The notes: generated by a model from the sequence alone, not told the origin. Positions 26,132 to 37,178 are shown, counted from the first letter of the stretch. The stretch is 47,126 bases of DNA from Oxalobacteraceae bacterium (GCA_027485795.1 JAIXQK010000068.1:1-47126); one strand, 5' to 3'. Made by a program: numbers and translations.

Positions 26132-26899
26132 TCAAACAGGATTCGCAATATCAATAAACTGATGATCAATACCAAAGCAGCTCGACAGATAGTCGCCAAG
26201 TGCTTGCACACCAAAACGTTCAGTAGCGTGATGGCCGCAAGCAAGGTAAGCAACGCCCGACTCGCGGGCCAGATGAACTGTCTGCTCGGAAATCTCTCCG
26301 CTGAGATAGACGCTCGCACCTGCTTCGATCGCTTGCTCAAACGAATTCTGAGCAGCCCCGGTACACCAAGCCACTCGGCTGACCGCTTGGTCAGGTTCAC
26401 CAATCAGTTGTGGCTGACGCCCCAATTCGCGGTGCACAACCTCTACTAACTCAGCAACGCTTTGAGCAGCGCACTTGCCATACCAACCCAAGTCTTGTTC
26501 GCCAAAACGGCCCTCGGCCTCGAACCCAAGTCGGACTGCCAGTTGTGCATTGTTACCAAGCTCGGGATGGGCATCCAGCGGCAAGTGGTACGCATACAGA
26601 TTGATCTCATGATCAAGCAGCAACTTCAGCCTGTTGCGGCGGTTGCCAACGACACGCGGGTCCTCGCCACGCCAAAAATAGCCATGATGCACTAGCACCG
26701 CATCTGCATTGACCTCAATCGCCGCCTCCAGCAATGCGAGGCTGGCCGTCACACCCGTCACCAATCGCCGAATGCGTGGCTTGCCCTCGACCTGTAATCC
26801 GTTTGGGCAGTAATCACGAAACCGGTTAATATCCAGCGTCTCGGCGAGATGCTTCGCCAGTGTTTCACGTTCCAAGCCCTGCTCGCTCGTATCCATCAT
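26132..26899 (-). CDS. NIF3-like dinuclear metal protein
   Basis: The 255-aa protein matches the NIF3/YbgI family of hexameric two-metal proteins. Metal ligand motifs are [14 protein letters not shown] (paired His), [15 protein letters not shown] and the C-terminal [12 protein letters not shown] with His and Glu. [11 protein letters not shown] is the conserved N-terminal signature. The start is the ATG at 26899 (the adjacent ATG at 26896 is equally possible); the longer upstream frame is antisense to the protease gene. The physiological substrate is uncertain. It is divergent from the protease with 13 bp between the starts. Confidence 0.92.
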   Translation of the reverse strand: MMDTSEQGLERETLAKHLAETLDINRFRDYCPNGLQVEGKPRIRRLVTGVTASLALLEAAIEVNADAVLVHHGYFWRGEDPRVVGNRRNRLKLLLDHEINLYAYHLPLDAHPELGNNAQLAVRLGFEAEGRFGEQDLGWYGKCAAQSVAELVEVVHRELGRQPQLIGEPDQAVSRVAWCTGAAQNSFEQAIEAGASVYLSGEISEQTVHLARESGVAYLACGHHATERFGVQALGDYLSSCFGIDHQFIDIANPV

Positions 26900-26912
26900 T
26901 AGTTGATCTGTT

Positions 26913-28088
26913 ATGCGTCGTCTGTGGTTGTTGTTCGCGCAAACTGTCACCGTCGCACTCGCGCTGTGGTTCATTGTAGCGACCTTGAAGCCAGAATGGC
27001 TTGGCCGCACCTCGGGTGGCGGACGACTGCTCTCGTCAACTGTTACGGTACGCGAGGCGGACGGCTCAGGCGCGGTACTGCACAATACCTACCGCGACGC
27101 CTCGCAACGAGCAATGCCGACCGTGGTCAATATCTACACGACCAAGGCTGGAAAACAACCCGCGCACCCGTTCGATAACGACCCCTTCTTCCGTCGCTTC
27201 TTCGGTGACAATTTTGGCGCCCCGGATGAACGACAGTTCAGCCTTGGGTCTGGTGTGATCATCAGCCCGGATGGCTACATCCTGACCAATAATCATGTGA
27301 TCGAGTCTGCAGACGAGATAGAAATTGCGCTGGCGGATGGTCGCAAAGTCAAAGGCAAACTGGTCGGCACAGACCCAGAGACCGATCTCGCCGTGCTCAA
27401 GGTCTCACTGAATAATCTACCCTCGATCACGCTAGCCAAACTCGACAACACCAAAGTCGGCGATGTGGTGCTGGCGATTGGCAATCCATTTGGCGTTGGT
27501 CAAACCGTGACCATGGGCATTGTGTCTGCACTCGGTCGTAATCATCTGGGTATCAACACGTTTGAAAACTTTATCCAGACAGACGCTGCGATCAATCCTG
27601 GCAACTCCGGTGGCGCATTAATTGATACCGAAGGCCATCTGTTGGGTATCAACACCGCAATCTACTCGCGTAGCGGTGGTTCGCTGGGCATTGGATTCGC
27701 GATACCGGTCACGACGGTAAAAACCGTGATGGAATCGATCATCAAGAACGGTCAGGTCGTACGGGGCTGGATTGGCGTAGAGCCACAAGACATTACGCCC
27801 GAGTTAGCCGAAAGCTTTGGGCTGCAAAAAGCCTCAGGCACCATCATTGCCGGCGTGCTCAGAGGTGGTCCCGCCGACAAGGCTGGCATCAAGCCTGGCG
27901 ACATTTTGCTGTCGGTGGGCGACAAGCCGGTCTCTGACACGGTGTCGATGCTGAATATAGTCGCGCAATTGACGCCGGGAGAAAAAATCGCGCTGACGGT
28001 CATGCGGAAGGCGAATAAGACCGAACTCAGTGTCGTGGTCGGAAAACGACCGCGAATGAAACAGCAGCCAACCCAAGACGGCGAGTAA
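26913..28088 (+). CDS. membrane-anchored DegS/HtrA-like serine protease
   Basis: The 391-aa protein has a single N-terminal membrane segment (about 4-23) without a cleavage site, a trypsin-like domain with triad His128 (TNNHVI), Asp158 (PETDLAVLK) and Ser232 (NPGNSGGAL), and one PDZ domain (about 285-375: [20 protein letters not shown]). One PDZ plus an anchor is the DegS/AlgW layout, whose members cut anti-sigma factors in envelope stress. No rseA/mucA gene is nearby. The ATG has no obvious ribosome site. Confidence 0.93.
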   Translation: MRRLWLLFAQTVTVALALWFIVATLKPEWLGRTSGGGRLLSSTVTVREADGSGAVLHNTYRDASQRAMPTVVNIYTTKAGKQPAHPFDNDPFFRRFFGDNFGAPDERQFSLGSGVIISPDGYILTNNHVIESADEIEIALADGRKVKGKLVGTDPETDLAVLKVSLNNLPSITLAKLDNTKVGDVVLAIGNPFGVGQTVTMGIVSALGRNHLGINTFENFIQTDAAINPGNSGGALIDTEGHLLGINTAIYSRSGGSLGIGFAIPVTTVKTVMESIIKNGQVVRGWIGVEPQDITPELAESFGLQKASGTIIAGVLRGGPADKAGIKPGDILLSVGDKPVSDTVSMLNIVAQLTPGEKIALTVMRKANKTELSVVVGKRPRMKQQPTQDGE

Positions 28089-28230
28089 AGTTCTCAGCTG
28101 GCAGAAGGTAGGTGACTCGTTGTACCCGCGTAAACATCCAAGTATCTTGGACAATGCAGCTTACGATGCGCCGCCTAGACGGGCCTACCGCTGCATTCGC
28201 CAGATGCCACAGCAAAGCGTGAATCCGGAA

Positions 28231-29004
28231 TCAGGACGACTCAGTTGACTCCTCCGGTGCCTGCGTCGCCTTGGCGAATAGGGGCGCGAGCAAGATCCCG
28301 ACTTCATACAGCAAGCACAACGGGATCGCGAGGAACAGTTGGCTCATAACGTCGGGCGGCGTGACGATTGCCGCAATCACGAATGCGCCGACAATTACGT
28401 ATGACCTGATCGCTTTCAGTTTTTCGACTGACACGATACCCATCCGCACCAGCACAATCACGACCACCGGCACCTCGAAGGTCAGGCCGAACGCAAGACA
28501 CATCATGAGCACGAAATCGAGATAATTCTCGATGTCGGGTGCAACTGCTATGGATTTCGGCGCAAAGTCACTGATGAATTTAAACACCGTACCAAACACG
28601 AAGTAGTAGCAGAAAGCCACGCCGAGGACAAACAGGGCCGTCGACGAAATAATCAGTGGGGCCACCAATCGCTTCTCGTGCATGTACAAACCAGGCGCGA
28701 CAAACGCCCACGCCTGATACAGAACCCAAGGTAGCGAGATCAATAACGCCGCCACCATGGTGATCTTCATGGGAACCATGAATGGCGTGATGACGCCAGT
28801 GGCAATCATTTTCGAACCTTCGGGTAAAGCGTGCAGCATTGGCTGCGCCATGAAGTCGTAGAGAACCGATGCACCGGGCCACACGGTGAACAGGACGATG
28901 AAAACCACTAGCACCACCGCCGACGCGCGTACCAAGCGGTTGCGCAACTCGATCAAGTGCGAGATGAAGGTTTCCTGAATACCTGAAGTCTTGTCGTCGG
29001 ACAT
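28231..29004 (-). CDS. tatC: Sec-independent translocase subunit TatC
   Basis: The 257-aa six-helix membrane protein recognises twin-arginine signal peptides. The N-terminal FISHLIELRNRLVRA is the TatC signature; the first-loop Glu region and PGLYMHEKRLVAPLI and FGLTFEVPVVVIVLVRMGIV are typical. The C-terminus ends in a short charged tail. It is 4 bp downstream of tatB and converges with the protease gene. Confidence 0.97.
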   Translation of the reverse strand: MSDDKTSGIQETFISHLIELRNRLVRASAVVLVVFIVLFTVWPGASVLYDFMAQPMLHALPEGSKMIATGVITPFMVPMKITMVAALLISLPWVLYQAWAFVAPGLYMHEKRLVAPLIISSTALFVLGVAFCYYFVFGTVFKFISDFAPKSIAVAPDIENYLDFVLMMCLAFGLTFEVPVVVIVLVRMGIVSVEKLKAIRSYVIVGAFVIAAIVTPPDVMSQLFLAIPLCLLYEVGILLAPLFAKATQAPEESTESS

Positions 29005-29008
29005 GGGC

Positions 29009-29539
29009 TTAATGGAAAAACTTCACGCTCTTACCCGACGCCGGGCGATAGCGTGCTACCCGCGCAGCGCCAGATTGAACGCGCGTCTTGAGACCATGCT
29101 GTCGCTTGTACCAGAGGGGCAGCATGCTGGTATGCGACATGCGCTTGCGACGGAACTCACGACGCTTGGCGTCAAATTCCCAGAGCGCAGGAACGCTAGG
29201 GCTGAAATTATAGGTGTCGTCGAAAGACTGATGCGCCTCATTCAGAGAGTCCGAGAGTTCCTTGCCAGCCTCATCGACCTCCTTGCGAACCTCCGACGCC
29301 TCTGAGGTGATCGTCAAGTTAAGCTTGGAGGCCGCCTCAACGATATTGGTCTGCATTTTTTGCAGCTCTTCCATCTGCATCTCGCGGCTGACCTCAGCCT
29401 TGACATTATTGATATAGCGCTGAGCGCGACCAAACAAGGTACCCACCATACGAGCAACAGCCGGCAGCCTTTCCGGGCCGATCACAACAAGCGCGACCGC
29501 ACCGATCAGCGCGAGTTTGGAGAGACCAAGGTCAATCAT
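29009..29539 (-). CDS. tatB: Sec-independent translocase subunit TatB
   Basis: The 176-aa protein has the TatB N-terminal helix with VIGPERLPAVARMVG, then a long amphipathic helix (RAQRYINNVKAEVSREMQ) and a helical, acidic middle. The tail is basic (RREFRRKRMSHTSMLPLWYK). The N-terminal membrane helix carries the conserved Glu/Pro hinge. It follows tatA after 59 bp and is immediately before tatC. Confidence 0.95.
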   Translation of the reverse strand: MIDLGLSKLALIGAVALVVIGPERLPAVARMVGTLFGRAQRYINNVKAEVSREMQMEELQKMQTNIVEAASKLNLTITSEASEVRKEVDEAGKELSDSLNEAHQSFDDTYNFSPSVPALWEFDAKRREFRRKRMSHTSMLPLWYKRQHGLKTRVQSGAARVARYRPASGKSVKFFH

Positions 29540-29598
29540 GGGGGGCGAGGAACCAGGCAGGCGCGGCGAACCGAATCAGTCCGCCGGGATGGACAGGA

Positions 29599-29817
29599 TC
29601 AGCTCTTGGCTTTTTCCTTGGCTTCGACGTCGATGGTGGACTTGTCGGCCACCTGCTGTGCAGGCGGCGAAGGCTCCTCGGAACCCTTCACACCATCTTT
29701 GAAACCCTTGACTGCCTTACCCAAGTCAGCGCCGATGTTGCCCAGCTTTTTGGTGCCGAACACCAACATCACGATGACCAACACAATGACCCAGTGCCAA
29801 ATACTGAACGAACCCAT
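29599..29817 (-). CDS. tatA: Sec-independent translocase subunit TatA
   Basis: The 72-aa pore-forming subunit has a short membrane helix ([15 protein letters not shown]), the [14 protein letters not shown] hinge and an amphipathic helix ([12 protein letters not shown]), then an acidic tail. AGGAG is positioned before the ATG. First gene of tatABC here, just after hinT on the same strand. Confidence 0.97.
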   Translation of the reverse strand: MGSFSIWHWVIVLVIVMLVFGTKKLGNIGADLGKAVKGFKDGVKGSEEPSPPAQQVADKSTIDVEAKEKAKS

Positions 29818-29871
29818 TGCAATCTCCTAGCGACCTTAAAGCCGTCAACTTCTGTTTACACCGAATCAACG

Positions 29872-30234
29872 CTACCCGCGCCATGGACGCGGACCACCCA
29901 TCAAATGAAGATGGAGATGGTACACCTCCTGACCGCCGTCAGGACCGGTGTTGATCAGGGTTTTAAAGCCCCCGGTTGGACCATCGGCGCCGTTTTGGTA
30001 CCCGCCGCCGTGTTCCTTTGCCAGCTTGGGGGCGATTAGCAACATTTTACCCAACAACGCCTGATGCCGATGGTCGCTATCGGCCAGAGTCGCAATATGC
30101 TCTCGCGGCACCATCAGCAGATGCATGGGCGCTGCCGGATTGATGTCGTGAAAGACAATCAGGTCTTCATCCTCGAATACTTTTTTTGAGGGAATCGCGC
30201 CGGCGACAATCTTGCAGAAAATGCAGTTATCCAA
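29872..30234 (-). CDS. hinT: HIT-family nucleotide hydrolase
   Basis: The 120-aa protein is a HinT-type purine nucleoside phosphoramidase. The N-terminal CIFCKIVAGAIPSKKVFED and the catalytic triad HLHLH in VYHLHLHLMGG identify it. Two N-terminal cysteines may bind zinc. It lies between hisE and tatA, a conserved betaproteobacterial position. Confidence 0.96.
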   Translation of the reverse strand: MDNCIFCKIVAGAIPSKKVFEDEDLIVFHDINPAAPMHLLMVPREHIATLADSDHRHQALLGKMLLIAPKLAKEHGGGYQNGADGPTGGFKTLINTGPDGGQEVYHLHLHLMGGPRPWRG

Positions 30235-30309
30235 AGTTTCTCCCCGATACTCAGCGTCGTTGGATTGTTTATTCCAGCGTCAGTAACCCATCACTGGGCG
30301 TGCACGCTT

Positions 30310-30678
30310 CTACCTGCCTGCTTCGTCCTGCTCCCGCAGCTGCAGTTTGCGATTCGCTTTTTCTTCAATACCCGAGATACCTTCGCGACGCGCCAACTCA
30401 TCCAGTACCTGCTGCGGCGTAAGGTTGAACTGCGCCAGCATGATCAGCGAATGGAACCAGAGATCGGCGCACTCATACACGAGCTTGCTGGCGTCGGCAC
30501 CCTGGCGCACATCCTTGGCGGCCATCACCGCCTCGGTTGCTTCTTCACCGATTTTTTTCAGGATCGCATCATCACCCTTGGCGAACAAGCGAGCAACATA
30601 AGAGCTCTCAGGATCACCACCTGCAGCAGGCTTTCTTGTCTCGATGATTTGCGCCAGGCGTTGCAGGGTGTCGTTCAT
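30310..30678 (-). CDS. hisE: phosphoribosyl-ATP pyrophosphatase
   Basis: The 122-aa enzyme hydrolyses PR-ATP to PR-AMP in histidine synthesis. [20 protein letters not shown]-type helices ([20 protein letters not shown] region) contain the metal-binding EExxE pattern, followed by [14 protein letters not shown]. The start ATG (30678) is one base after the hisI stop (TGAGATG); a start 21 bp upstream would overlap hisI. Here hisE and hisI are separate genes, unlike the fused enteric protein. Confidence 0.94.
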   Translation of the reverse strand: MNDTLQRLAQIIETRKPAAGGDPESSYVARLFAKGDDAILKKIGEEATEAVMAAKDVRQGADASKLVYECADLWFHSLIMLAQFNLTPQQVLDELARREGISGIEEKANRKLQLREQDEAGR

Positions 30679-30679
30679 C

Positions 30680-31087
30680 TCATTTTTTGTAAATGTCATC
30701 CGGATCTTTCAAGACCGGCTCGACATCGACCCAGCCCATTGCGCCATCATTGTTCTGCAGCTCATGGAAAAAACAGTGGTGTCGGCCGGTGTGACACGCC
30801 ATACCACCGACCTGCTCGACCTGAAGCAGCAATACATCATCATCACAATCAAGGCGAATCTGATGCACTTTCTGGAAGTGACCGGACTCCTCACCCTTGT
30901 GCCACAACTTGCTACGCGATCGACTCCAGTACACCGCTTGGCCACACTCCACCGTGCGAGCCAGCGACTCGCGATTCATCCACGCGACCATCAGCACCTG
31001 GTTACTGCCAATTTCCTGAGCAATGGTGGGCACCAGACCATTGTGGTCCCATTTGATACGATCTAGCCACTCCGTCTGCTTGATCAT
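30680..31087 (-). CDS. hisI: phosphoribosyl-AMP cyclohydrolase
   Basis: The 135-aa zinc enzyme opens the adenine ring of [39 protein letters not shown] and [20 protein letters not shown] followed by [10 protein letters not shown] provide the metal ligands. It overlaps hisF by 4 bp (ATGA). Confidence 0.96.
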   Translation of the reverse strand: MIKQTEWLDRIKWDHNGLVPTIAQEIGSNQVLMVAWMNRESLARTVECGQAVYWSRSRSKLWHKGEESGHFQKVHQIRLDCDDDVLLLQVEQVGGMACHTGRHHCFFHELQNNDGAMGWVDVEPVLKDPDDIYKK

Positions 31088-31848
31088 GCAAGCCTCACCG
31101 GTATGCCTTGGGCGGCCATATACGCCTTGGCCTCCTGCACGGTGTGTAGCCCGTAATGAAAAATACTCGCTGCCAGCACCGCGTCGGCTCGTCCCTGAGT
31201 CACGCCGTCGGCCAGATCCTGCAATCCGCCTACGCCACCCGAGGCAATTACGGGGATCCCCACTGCATCCGAAACAGCTCGCGTCAGCGATAGATCGAAA
31301 CCATCCTGCGTGCCATCGCGATCCATACTGGTCAGCAGTATTTCACCTGCACCCAGCGATTCCATTTTGCGCGCCCAATCGACCACATCCAAACCGGTTG
31401 GCTTGCGACCACCATGTGTGAAGACCTCCCAATGACCACCGGGAGCGCGTTTGGCATCAATCGCAACCACAATACATTGCGATCCGTACTTGCCTGCCGC
31501 ATCCGCCACTAACTGGGGGTTAGTTACCGCAGAGGTGTTGATGCTGACTTTGTCCGCACCCGCATTCAGCAGGCGACGCACGTCATCGACTTGGCGTACC
31601 CCACCACCAACGGTGAGCGGGATGAACACCTGTGAAGCGACGTCTTCAATGATGTGGAGAATCAGATCGCGGTCGTCGGAGGAGGCGGTGATATCCAGGA
31701 AGGTAATTTCGTCAGCGCCTTGCTGATCATAGCGACGCGCGATCTCTACCGGGTCACCGGCATCACGCAGTTCGACGAAGTTCACGCCTTTCACCACCCG
31801 CCCTGCGGTCACATCCAGGCAGGGGATGATGCGTTTTGCGAGGGTCAT
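31084..31848 (-). CDS. hisF: imidazole glycerol phosphate synthase, cyclase subunit
   Basis: The 254-aa TIM barrel uses ammonia from HisH to form imidazole glycerol phosphate and [22 protein letters not shown] has the first catalytic Asp; the [16 protein letters not shown], and [13 protein letters not shown] segments complete the barrel. The ATG at 31848 stands one base after the hisA stop; an upstream start would overlap hisA more deeply and lacks similarity. Confidence 0.97.
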   Translation of the reverse strand: MTLAKRIIPCLDVTAGRVVKGVNFVELRDAGDPVEIARRYDQQGADEITFLDITASSDDRDLILHIIEDVASQVFIPLTVGGGVRQVDDVRRLLNAGADKVSINTSAVTNPQLVADAAGKYGSQCIVVAIDAKRAPGGHWEVFTHGGRKPTGLDVVDWARKMESLGAGEILLTSMDRDGTQDGFDLSLTRAVSDAVGIPVIASGGVGGLQDLADGVTQGRADAVLAASIFHYGLHTVQEAKAYMAAQGIPVRLA

Positions 31849-31849
31849 G

Positions 31850-32629
31850 TCAGTCGGCGTCTCGCTGGCCCGACAACACATCCGCGCGCTCTTGCGCGGT
31901 ACTTAGATCCAGCGTGCCCTCGTAGATCGAACGTCCGCAAATCACGCCCTCGATCCCTTCGTCTTGCACCGCGCACAAGGCCTCGACATCATCGATGGTG
32001 TGAACGCCACCTGAGGCAATCACCGGGATCTTCATGCTCTGCGCCAGCCTGACAGTAGCGTCGATATTCACGCCTTTCATCATGCCGTCGCGACCGATAT
32101 CGGTGTAAACAATGGCCTCGCAGCCGTAGTCTTCAAATTTCTTTGCGAGATCGATGACCTCGTGTCCAGATAACTTGCTCCAGCCATCGGTGGCGACCTT
32201 GCCATCTTTCGCATCCAAGCCAACGATGATCTGACCAGGAAACGCGCCGCAGGCGTCATGCAAGAAACCGGGATTCTTCACCGCGGCGGTGCCGATAATC
32301 ACGTAGGAGATGCCGTCGTCGAGGAAGCGCTCGATGGTATCCAGATCGCGAATGCCACCACCCAGTTGCACGGGAATTTCTTCGATCTCGAATTCTTCCG
32401 CGAAATCGCGCACGGCGGCAAGAATCGACTTGATCGCCGGCTCATTTTTCGGCTTGCCGGCAAACGCGCCATTCAAGTCCACCAAGTGCAAGCGTCGCGC
32501 GCCCCGCTCCAGCCAATGCCGCGCCATGCGCGCGGGATCGTCGGAGAACACAGTCGCCTGATCCATGTCGCCCTGTTTGAGGCGCACGCAGTGGCCATCC
32601 TTGAGATCGATAGCAGGTATCAGCAGCAT
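31850..32629 (-). CDS. hisA: phosphoribosylformimino-AICAR ribotide isomerase
   Basis: The 259-aa isomerase is a HisF-like barrel. [20 protein letters not shown] has the catalytic Asp8; [13 protein letters not shown] and [15 protein letters not shown] follow, with the second Asp. The C-terminal tail (SGQRDAD) is slightly long. The region between it and hisH holds the inverted-repeat element, so it is 183 bp from hisH while all other his genes are close together. Confidence 0.97.
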   Translation of the reverse strand: MLLIPAIDLKDGHCVRLKQGDMDQATVFSDDPARMARHWLERGARRLHLVDLNGAFAGKPKNEPAIKSILAAVRDFAEEFEIEEIPVQLGGGIRDLDTIERFLDDGISYVIIGTAAVKNPGFLHDACGAFPGQIIVGLDAKDGKVATDGWSKLSGHEVIDLAKKFEDYGCEAIVYTDIGRDGMMKGVNIDATVRLAQSMKIPVIASGGVHTIDDVEALCAVQDEGIEGVICGRSIYEGTLDLSTAQERADVLSGQRDAD

Positions 32630-32704
32630 GACGGCAGTAAAGAGATTCGAAAGAGATGGTTGGGTGGTCGAAGCGAGCGCCTAAGCCGGCACGCAAAGTC
32701 GGTA

Positions 32705-32817
32705 CTTAGAACCTGTTTCGTTAGGTCGATCGCGAGGTGGCAGCACCGCAAACAGTCCAAGGCATACAGCATAGGTACCGCCAACGCCGCAAGCGGACTA
32801 ACGAAACAGGTTCTAAG
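32705..32817. mobile_element. 113-bp element with 20-bp perfect inverted ends (MITE-like)
   Basis: CTTAGAACCTGTTTCGTTAG (32705-32724) is repeated in exact inverted form at 32798-32817. The 73-bp centre has no open frame of note. The ends are typical of a small non-autonomous insertion element; no clear target duplication is visible. It fills the hisH-hisA gap, and its left-hand terminal repeat provides the hisH stop codon (TAG). A long stem in the his mRNA would result. No second copy is in the window. Confidence 0.65.
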
Positions 32818-33451
32818 GGTTCCAATGTACAAAATTTTTATACAGCTGCAAACCAGCGGCTGCGCTTTTTTCAGGGTGGAATTGCGTAGCGAATATATTA
32901 TCCCGACCCGCGGCACAGCAAAAGGTGACCCCGTAATCGGTTTCGCCATACAAATGCGAGGGATTGTCGGGTACCGCATAGTAGCTGTGTACGAAATAGA
33001 AATAACTTTCGTCCGGCACGTCGGCCCAGATCGGGTGGGCGCCACGCTGTCGCACACGGTTCCAGCCCATTTGCGGCACCTTGAAACGAGCGCCATCCGG
33101 CTGCAGACGATCCTCAAGCTGAAAACGAATCACCCGGCCCGGCATCAGCGACAGGCAATCCGCATCACCTTCTTCGCTCCAGTCGAACATCATCTGCTCA
33201 CCCACGCACACACCCAGCAGGGGTTTGGACTGCGCCGCTTCCAGCAAGGCCTCCAGCAGACCGGATTCGCGAAGTGACCGCATACAGTCTGGCATCGCAC
33301 CCTGACCTGGCAGGACGATACGGTCTGCGGCACGGATGGCTTGCGGGTCACCACTGACACGAACTTCCGCCTCCGGAGCAACCCGCATCAGCGCCTGCGC
33401 TACCGAGCGCAGGTTGCCCATCCCGTAATCAACAACGACGATCCTATTCAT
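32813..33451 (-). CDS. hisH: imidazole glycerol phosphate synthase, glutaminase subunit
   Basis: The 212-aa class I amidotransferase delivers ammonia to His[18 protein letters not shown] is the N-terminal signature; [11 protein letters not shown] forms the oxyanion strand; the nucleophile is Cys82 in [11 protein letters not shown]; the His-Glu pair is in TQFHPEKS. The last codons (HWNP) and the TAG stop run into the inverted-repeat element at 32813-32817, so the C-terminus may have been changed by that insertion. Confidence 0.96.
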   Translation of the reverse strand: MNRIVVVDYGMGNLRSVAQALMRVAPEAEVRVSGDPQAIRAADRIVLPGQGAMPDCMRSLRESGLLEALLEAAQSKPLLGVCVGEQMMFDWSEEGDADCLSLMPGRVIRFQLEDRLQPDGARFKVPQMGWNRVRQRGAHPIWADVPDESYFYFVHSYYAVPDNPSHLYGETDYGVTFCCAAGRDNIFATQFHPEKSAAAGLQLYKNFVHWNP

Positions 33452-33502
33452 GGGTCAATGACGGCAGCGAACCAAGACACCGGTCCTGTGCTGAGGAATG
33501 GA

Positions 33503-34099
33503 TCAGAGGCTGCCTTTGGTCGACGGGATAGTGCCAGCGGCGCGCGGATCCAGCTCTGCCGCCATGCGCAGCGCACGACCAAACGCCTTGAACACGGTCT
33601 CGCACTGATGGTGCGCGTTGTCGCCACGCAGATTGTCAATATGCAGTGTCACCAGCGCATGGTTGACGAAACCCTGAAAGAACTCATGCGTCAGGTCGAC
33701 ATCGAACTGGCCGATCATGGCGCGCGTGAATGGCACGTGAAACTCAAGACCGGGCCGGCCGGAAAAATCAATCACCACGCGCGACAGCGCCTCATCAAGG
33801 GGGACGTAAGCATGACCGTAACGTCGGATGCCTTTTTTGTCGCCCATGGCTTTCGCGAGCGCCTGCCCTAGCGTAATACCGACATCCTCCACCGTGTGGT
33901 GAGCATCAATGTGCAGATCACCTTTGGCGCTGATATCGAGGTCAATCAGGCCGTGTCGCGCTATCTGATCGAGCATGTGATCAAGAAAGGGAACGCCGGT
34001 ATCGAGTTTTTGCTGGCCGGTGCCATCAAGATTGAGCGCGACCCGAATTTTGGTCTCGCTGGTGTCTCGCACCACCTCTGCTTTACGTTGGATCGACAT
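33503..34099 (-). CDS. hisB: imidazoleglycerol-phosphate dehydratase
   Basis: The 198-aa manganese enzyme dehydrates IGP to imidazole acetol phosphate. Paired His motifs are present: [24 protein letters not shown], and the later [10 protein letters not shown] and [12 protein letters not shown]. It is the single-domain form without the histidinol phosphatase domain of the enteric fusion. Confidence 0.97.
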   Translation of the reverse strand: MSIQRKAEVVRDTSETKIRVALNLDGTGQQKLDTGVPFLDHMLDQIARHGLIDLDISAKGDLHIDAHHTVEDVGITLGQALAKAMGDKKGIRRYGHAYVPLDEALSRVVIDFSGRPGLEFHVPFTRAMIGQFDVDLTHEFFQGFVNHALVTLHIDNLRGDNAHHQCETVFKAFGRALRMAAELDPRAAGTIPSTKGSL

Positions 34100-34111
34100 G
34101 TTTGAAGGGCA

Positions 34112-35209
34112 TCAGGACATAAGGCTGGATTGCAGCGCGGCAAAAAACACCGCATTCTCCTGCGGCGTGCTGACGGTGACGCGCAGGCAGTTCGCCAGCA
34201 GCGGGTGCATTTTACCGACATTTTTGACCAGCACCTTCCGCTGCAACAGCCGCTCGAACACCTCCGCGCCGCTAAGTCCTGCATGGTGAATGCGCAGCAG
34301 GATGAAATTGGCGGCTGAGGGGAAAGCTTCTACCCCCGGTAGTGCGGCCAGTGCTTCAGCCAATCTGGCCCGCTCGGTGCAAATCGATTCCGCCTGCGCA
34401 TCAAGCACATCACCGTGCTCGAGTACAAACTGCGCCGCCGCCTCGCTCAAGACGCTGACGTTGTAGGGTGGCCGCACTTTGTCGAATTCGGCCAGCAAGG
34501 CACTCGACGCCGACAGGTAACCGAGGCGAATCCCGGCCAGCCCGAGCTTGGACACCGTGCGCATCAGCACCACATTTGGAAATTCTGGCAAGCGCGACAG
34601 AAAACTGGTGCCGGCAAACGGTTGATAAGCCTCGTCCACCACCACGAGACCGGTTTCACCGACCTCATGAATAATCGCCAGCATTGCGTCCAAGTCGAAC
34701 AAATTGCCGGTTGGATTGTTCGGATAGGCGAGATAAGTAATCGCCGGGCGCTGCGCCCGGATGGCCGCGAGCATGGCATCCAGATCCAGCGAGAAATCGG
34801 CAAGCAAGGGCACACCGATGAAGTCCAGACCAGCGAGTTGCGCTGACATGGCATACATCACAAACCCCGGCACTGGTGCGAGCACCTTGGCACCGGGCTT
34901 GGCGCACGCGGTCGACACGATGCTTATCAGCTCATCGGAGCCATTGCCGAGGATCACATCGAACCCGGCTGGAATACGCATGTTGGTGCGAATCGCGGCC
35001 TTAAGCGACGCGTAGCTCGGCACCGGATAACGATTCAGCGCCAATGCACCGAGTCGCTCGCCTAATTGCTGCTGCAACTCGGGAGGCAGAGTGTAGGGAT
35101 TTTCCATCGCGTCCAGCTTGACCAAGCCAGAGGCATCCGGCACGTGGTAAGCGGCCAAGGCGCGTACGTCATCGCGCACGATACTGAGCTGAGGCGACAT
35201 ATCGCTCAC
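34112..35209 (-). CDS. hisC: histidinol-phosphate aminotransferase
   Basis: The 365-aa PLP enzyme transaminates imidazole acetol phosphate. [47 protein letters not shown] and the PLP lysine Lys221 in [15 protein letters not shown] are intact. It overlaps hisD by 4 bp. The first ATG or the one at codon 4 may be used. Confidence 0.96.
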   Translation of the reverse strand: MSDMSPQLSIVRDDVRALAAYHVPDASGLVKLDAMENPYTLPPELQQQLGERLGALALNRYPVPSYASLKAAIRTNMRIPAGFDVILGNGSDELISIVSTACAKPGAKVLAPVPGFVMYAMSAQLAGLDFIGVPLLADFSLDLDAMLAAIRAQRPAITYLAYPNNPTGNLFDLDAMLAIIHEVGETGLVVVDEAYQPFAGTSFLSRLPEFPNVVLMRTVSKLGLAGIRLGYLSASSALLAEFDKVRPPYNVSVLSEAAAQFVLEHGDVLDAQAESICTERARLAEALAALPGVEAFPSAANFILLRIHHAGLSGAEVFERLLQRKVLVKNVGKMHPLLANCLRVTVSTPQENAVFFAALQSSLMS

Positions 35210-36519
35210 TCGAGTCGCATCTCGGCAGAGCGTGCGTGCGCCTGCAGGCCCTCGCCGTAGGCCAGTTCTGCGGCCACCCTGCCGAGCGTTTGCGCACCAG
35301 CGGCACTGACATGAATGATGGAAGAACGTTTCTGGAAGTCGTAGACGCCCAGTGGTGATGAAAAACGTGCAGTGCGTGAGGTAGGCAGCACATGGTTCGG
35401 TCCGGCGCAGTAATCACCTAGCGACTCGGATGAAAAGCGTCCGAGAAACATCGCACCGGCGTGACGTATTTTGTCGGCCCATTGGGTCGGCTCTGCCGCG
35501 GAAATCTCGAGATGCTCGGCAGCGATCAGATTCGCAATCTCGCAAGCCTCGTTCATATCGCGCACCTTCACCATCGCGCCGCGGTTGGTGAGCGACGTAC
35601 GAATCACTTCCTTGCGCGGCATCTCATCAATCAGCCGGTTCACACTGGCGGCTACCTGATCCAGATACCCGTCATCCGGGCAGACCAGAATGGATTGCGC
35701 TAACTCGTCATGTTCGGCCTGCGAGAACAAGTCCATGGCTACCCAGTCCGGCGGCGTACTGCCATCGGCCAACACCAGAATCTCACTCGGGCCCGCAATC
35801 ATGTCGATACCGACGATGCCGAATACACGACGCTTGGCGGCAGCGACATACGCATTTCCGGGACCCACAATTTTGTCGACCTGCGGTATGGTGGCAGTAC
35901 CGTACGCCAGCGCGCCAACCGCCTGTGCCCCACCCACGGTGAACACCCGATCAACGCCGGCGATCTCTGCCGCCGCCAGTACTAAGGGATTCTTCACGCC
36001 GTCAGGTGTCGGCACCACCATAATCACTTCACCGACCCCGGCTACCTTCGCGGGTATGGCATTCATCAGTACCGACGATGGGTAGGCCGCTTTGCCTCCT
36101 GGGACGTAGATACCTACTTTGTCGAGTGCCGTCACCTTTTGGCCGAGCACAGTGCCGTCGGGCTCGGTGAAGCTGAAACCATCGGAGCCGCATTCCTGCT
36201 TCTGGCGCTCGTGGTAGGCGCGCACCCGGTCAGCGGCTTGTTGCAGCGCCTGACGACGCTGTGGACTAAGCGATTCAAGTGCCGCCTGCAGCTCGGCGCG
36301 TGGAATTTCGAGCGCGCCAACGCTGCTGGCAGCGAGTCGATCAAATTGATTGGTGTAGTCAAGTACCGCGGCGTCACCACGCGCTTTGACTTCGGCAAGT
36401 ATGCCGGCCACCGCAGTTTCAATCGCCGCATCTTCGGTGGCTTCGAACGCGAGCACGGCCATCAGCGTGGCGCTGAAATCTGCATCGGTGGTATGGAGTC
36501 TTCGGATTTGGACTGACAT
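35206..36519 (-). CDS. hisD: histidinol dehydrogenase
   Basis: The 437-aa zinc enzyme oxidises histidinol to histidine in two NAD steps. [62 protein letters not shown] (zinc ligands) and [10 protein letters not shown] with the catalytic His are present. It begins 3 bp after hisG (TAA TTT ATG), without a ribosome site of its own, so translation is probably coupled. Confidence 0.97.
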   Translation of the reverse strand: MSVQIRRLHTTDADFSATLMAVLAFEATEDAAIETAVAGILAEVKARGDAAVLDYTNQFDRLAASSVGALEIPRAELQAALESLSPQRRQALQQAADRVRAYHERQKQECGSDGFSFTEPDGTVLGQKVTALDKVGIYVPGGKAAYPSSVLMNAIPAKVAGVGEVIMVVPTPDGVKNPLVLAAAEIAGVDRVFTVGGAQAVGALAYGTATIPQVDKIVGPGNAYVAAAKRRVFGIVGIDMIAGPSEILVLADGSTPPDWVAMDLFSQAEHDELAQSILVCPDDGYLDQVAASVNRLIDEMPRKEVIRTSLTNRGAMVKVRDMNEACEIANLIAAEHLEISAAEPTQWADKIRHAGAMFLGRFSSESLGDYCAGPNHVLPTSRTARFSSPLGVYDFQKRSSIIHVSAAGAQTLGRVAAELAYGEGLQAHARSAEMRLE

Positions 36520-36522
36520 AAA

Positions 36523-37176
36523 TTATTGCTTCAACGACGCAGCGCGTTCGAAGGCTTCAATGATAGGTTGGAGTTTCTCGCGCTTGGTTTTAAGCGCTGC
36601 ACGGTTCACCACCAGACGCGAGGAAATATCCATGATCTGTTCGACCTCGACCAGATGGTTCGCACGCAGTGTGCTGCCGGTCGACACTAAATCGACAATC
36701 GCATCGGACAGACCGACCAAGGGCCCCAGTTCCATGGAACCGTAGAGCTTGATCAGATCGACGTGCACACCTTTGGCGGCAAAGTGCTCGCGCGCGACAT
36801 TGACATACTTGGTCGCGACCCGAAGCCGCGCACCCTGACGAACCGCACTGGCGTAGTCGAAGCCCGCCGACACCGCAACCGACATCCGGCACTTTGCGAT
36901 GTTCAGATCGACTGGTTGATACAGTCCCTCACCGCCATGCTCGAGCAAAACATCTTTGCCCGCCACGCCAAAATCAGCTGCACCGTATTGCACATAGGTC
37001 GGCACATCGGATGCGCGTACGATCACCACACGAATCACTGGATCACTGGTGGGCAGAATCAGTTTGCGCGACTGTTCGGGATCGTCAGAAACGGTGATAC
37101 CCGCCGCCTCGAGTAGCGGCAAGGTTTCGTCAAAAATACGGCCTTTGGACAGCGCCAGTGTCAAACTCTGGTTCAT
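36523..37176 (-). CDS. hisG: ATP phosphoribosyltransferase, short form
   Basis: The 217-aa protein catalyses the first step of histidine synthesis. [20 protein letters not shown], the [17 protein letters not shown] loop and the PRPP motif [15 protein letters not shown] identify it. It is the short form without the C-terminal regulatory domain, which needs HisZ for activity and feedback. No hisZ is in the window. murA ends 2 bp upstream. Confidence 0.97.
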   Translation of the reverse strand: MNQSLTLALSKGRIFDETLPLLEAAGITVSDDPEQSRKLILPTSDPVIRVVIVRASDVPTYVQYGAADFGVAGKDVLLEHGGEGLYQPVDLNIAKCRMSVAVSAGFDYASAVRQGARLRVATKYVNVAREHFAAKGVHVDLIKLYGSMELGPLVGLSDAIVDLVSTGSTLRANHLVEVEQIMDISSRLVVNRAALKTKREKLQPIIEAFERAASLKQ

Positions 37177-37178
37177 CG

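Noticed and set aside
29360-29830. Plus-strand frame opposite tatB and tatA
   Set aside because: Both Tat proteins are clear on the minus strand; the plus translation has no recognisable features.
30265-31056. Plus-strand open frame of 263 codons opposite hisE and hisI
   Set aside because: It lies antisense to two well-conserved his genes and its translation has no domain features; a high-GC shadow frame.
32705-32817. Rho-independent terminator after hisH
   Set aside because: The arms are 73 bp apart, AT-rich and without a T run, so it does not fit an intrinsic terminator.
32258-33277. Plus-strand open frame of 339 codons opposite hisA and hisH
   Set aside because: Antisense to conserved genes and runs through the inverted-repeat element; low-complexity shadow composition.
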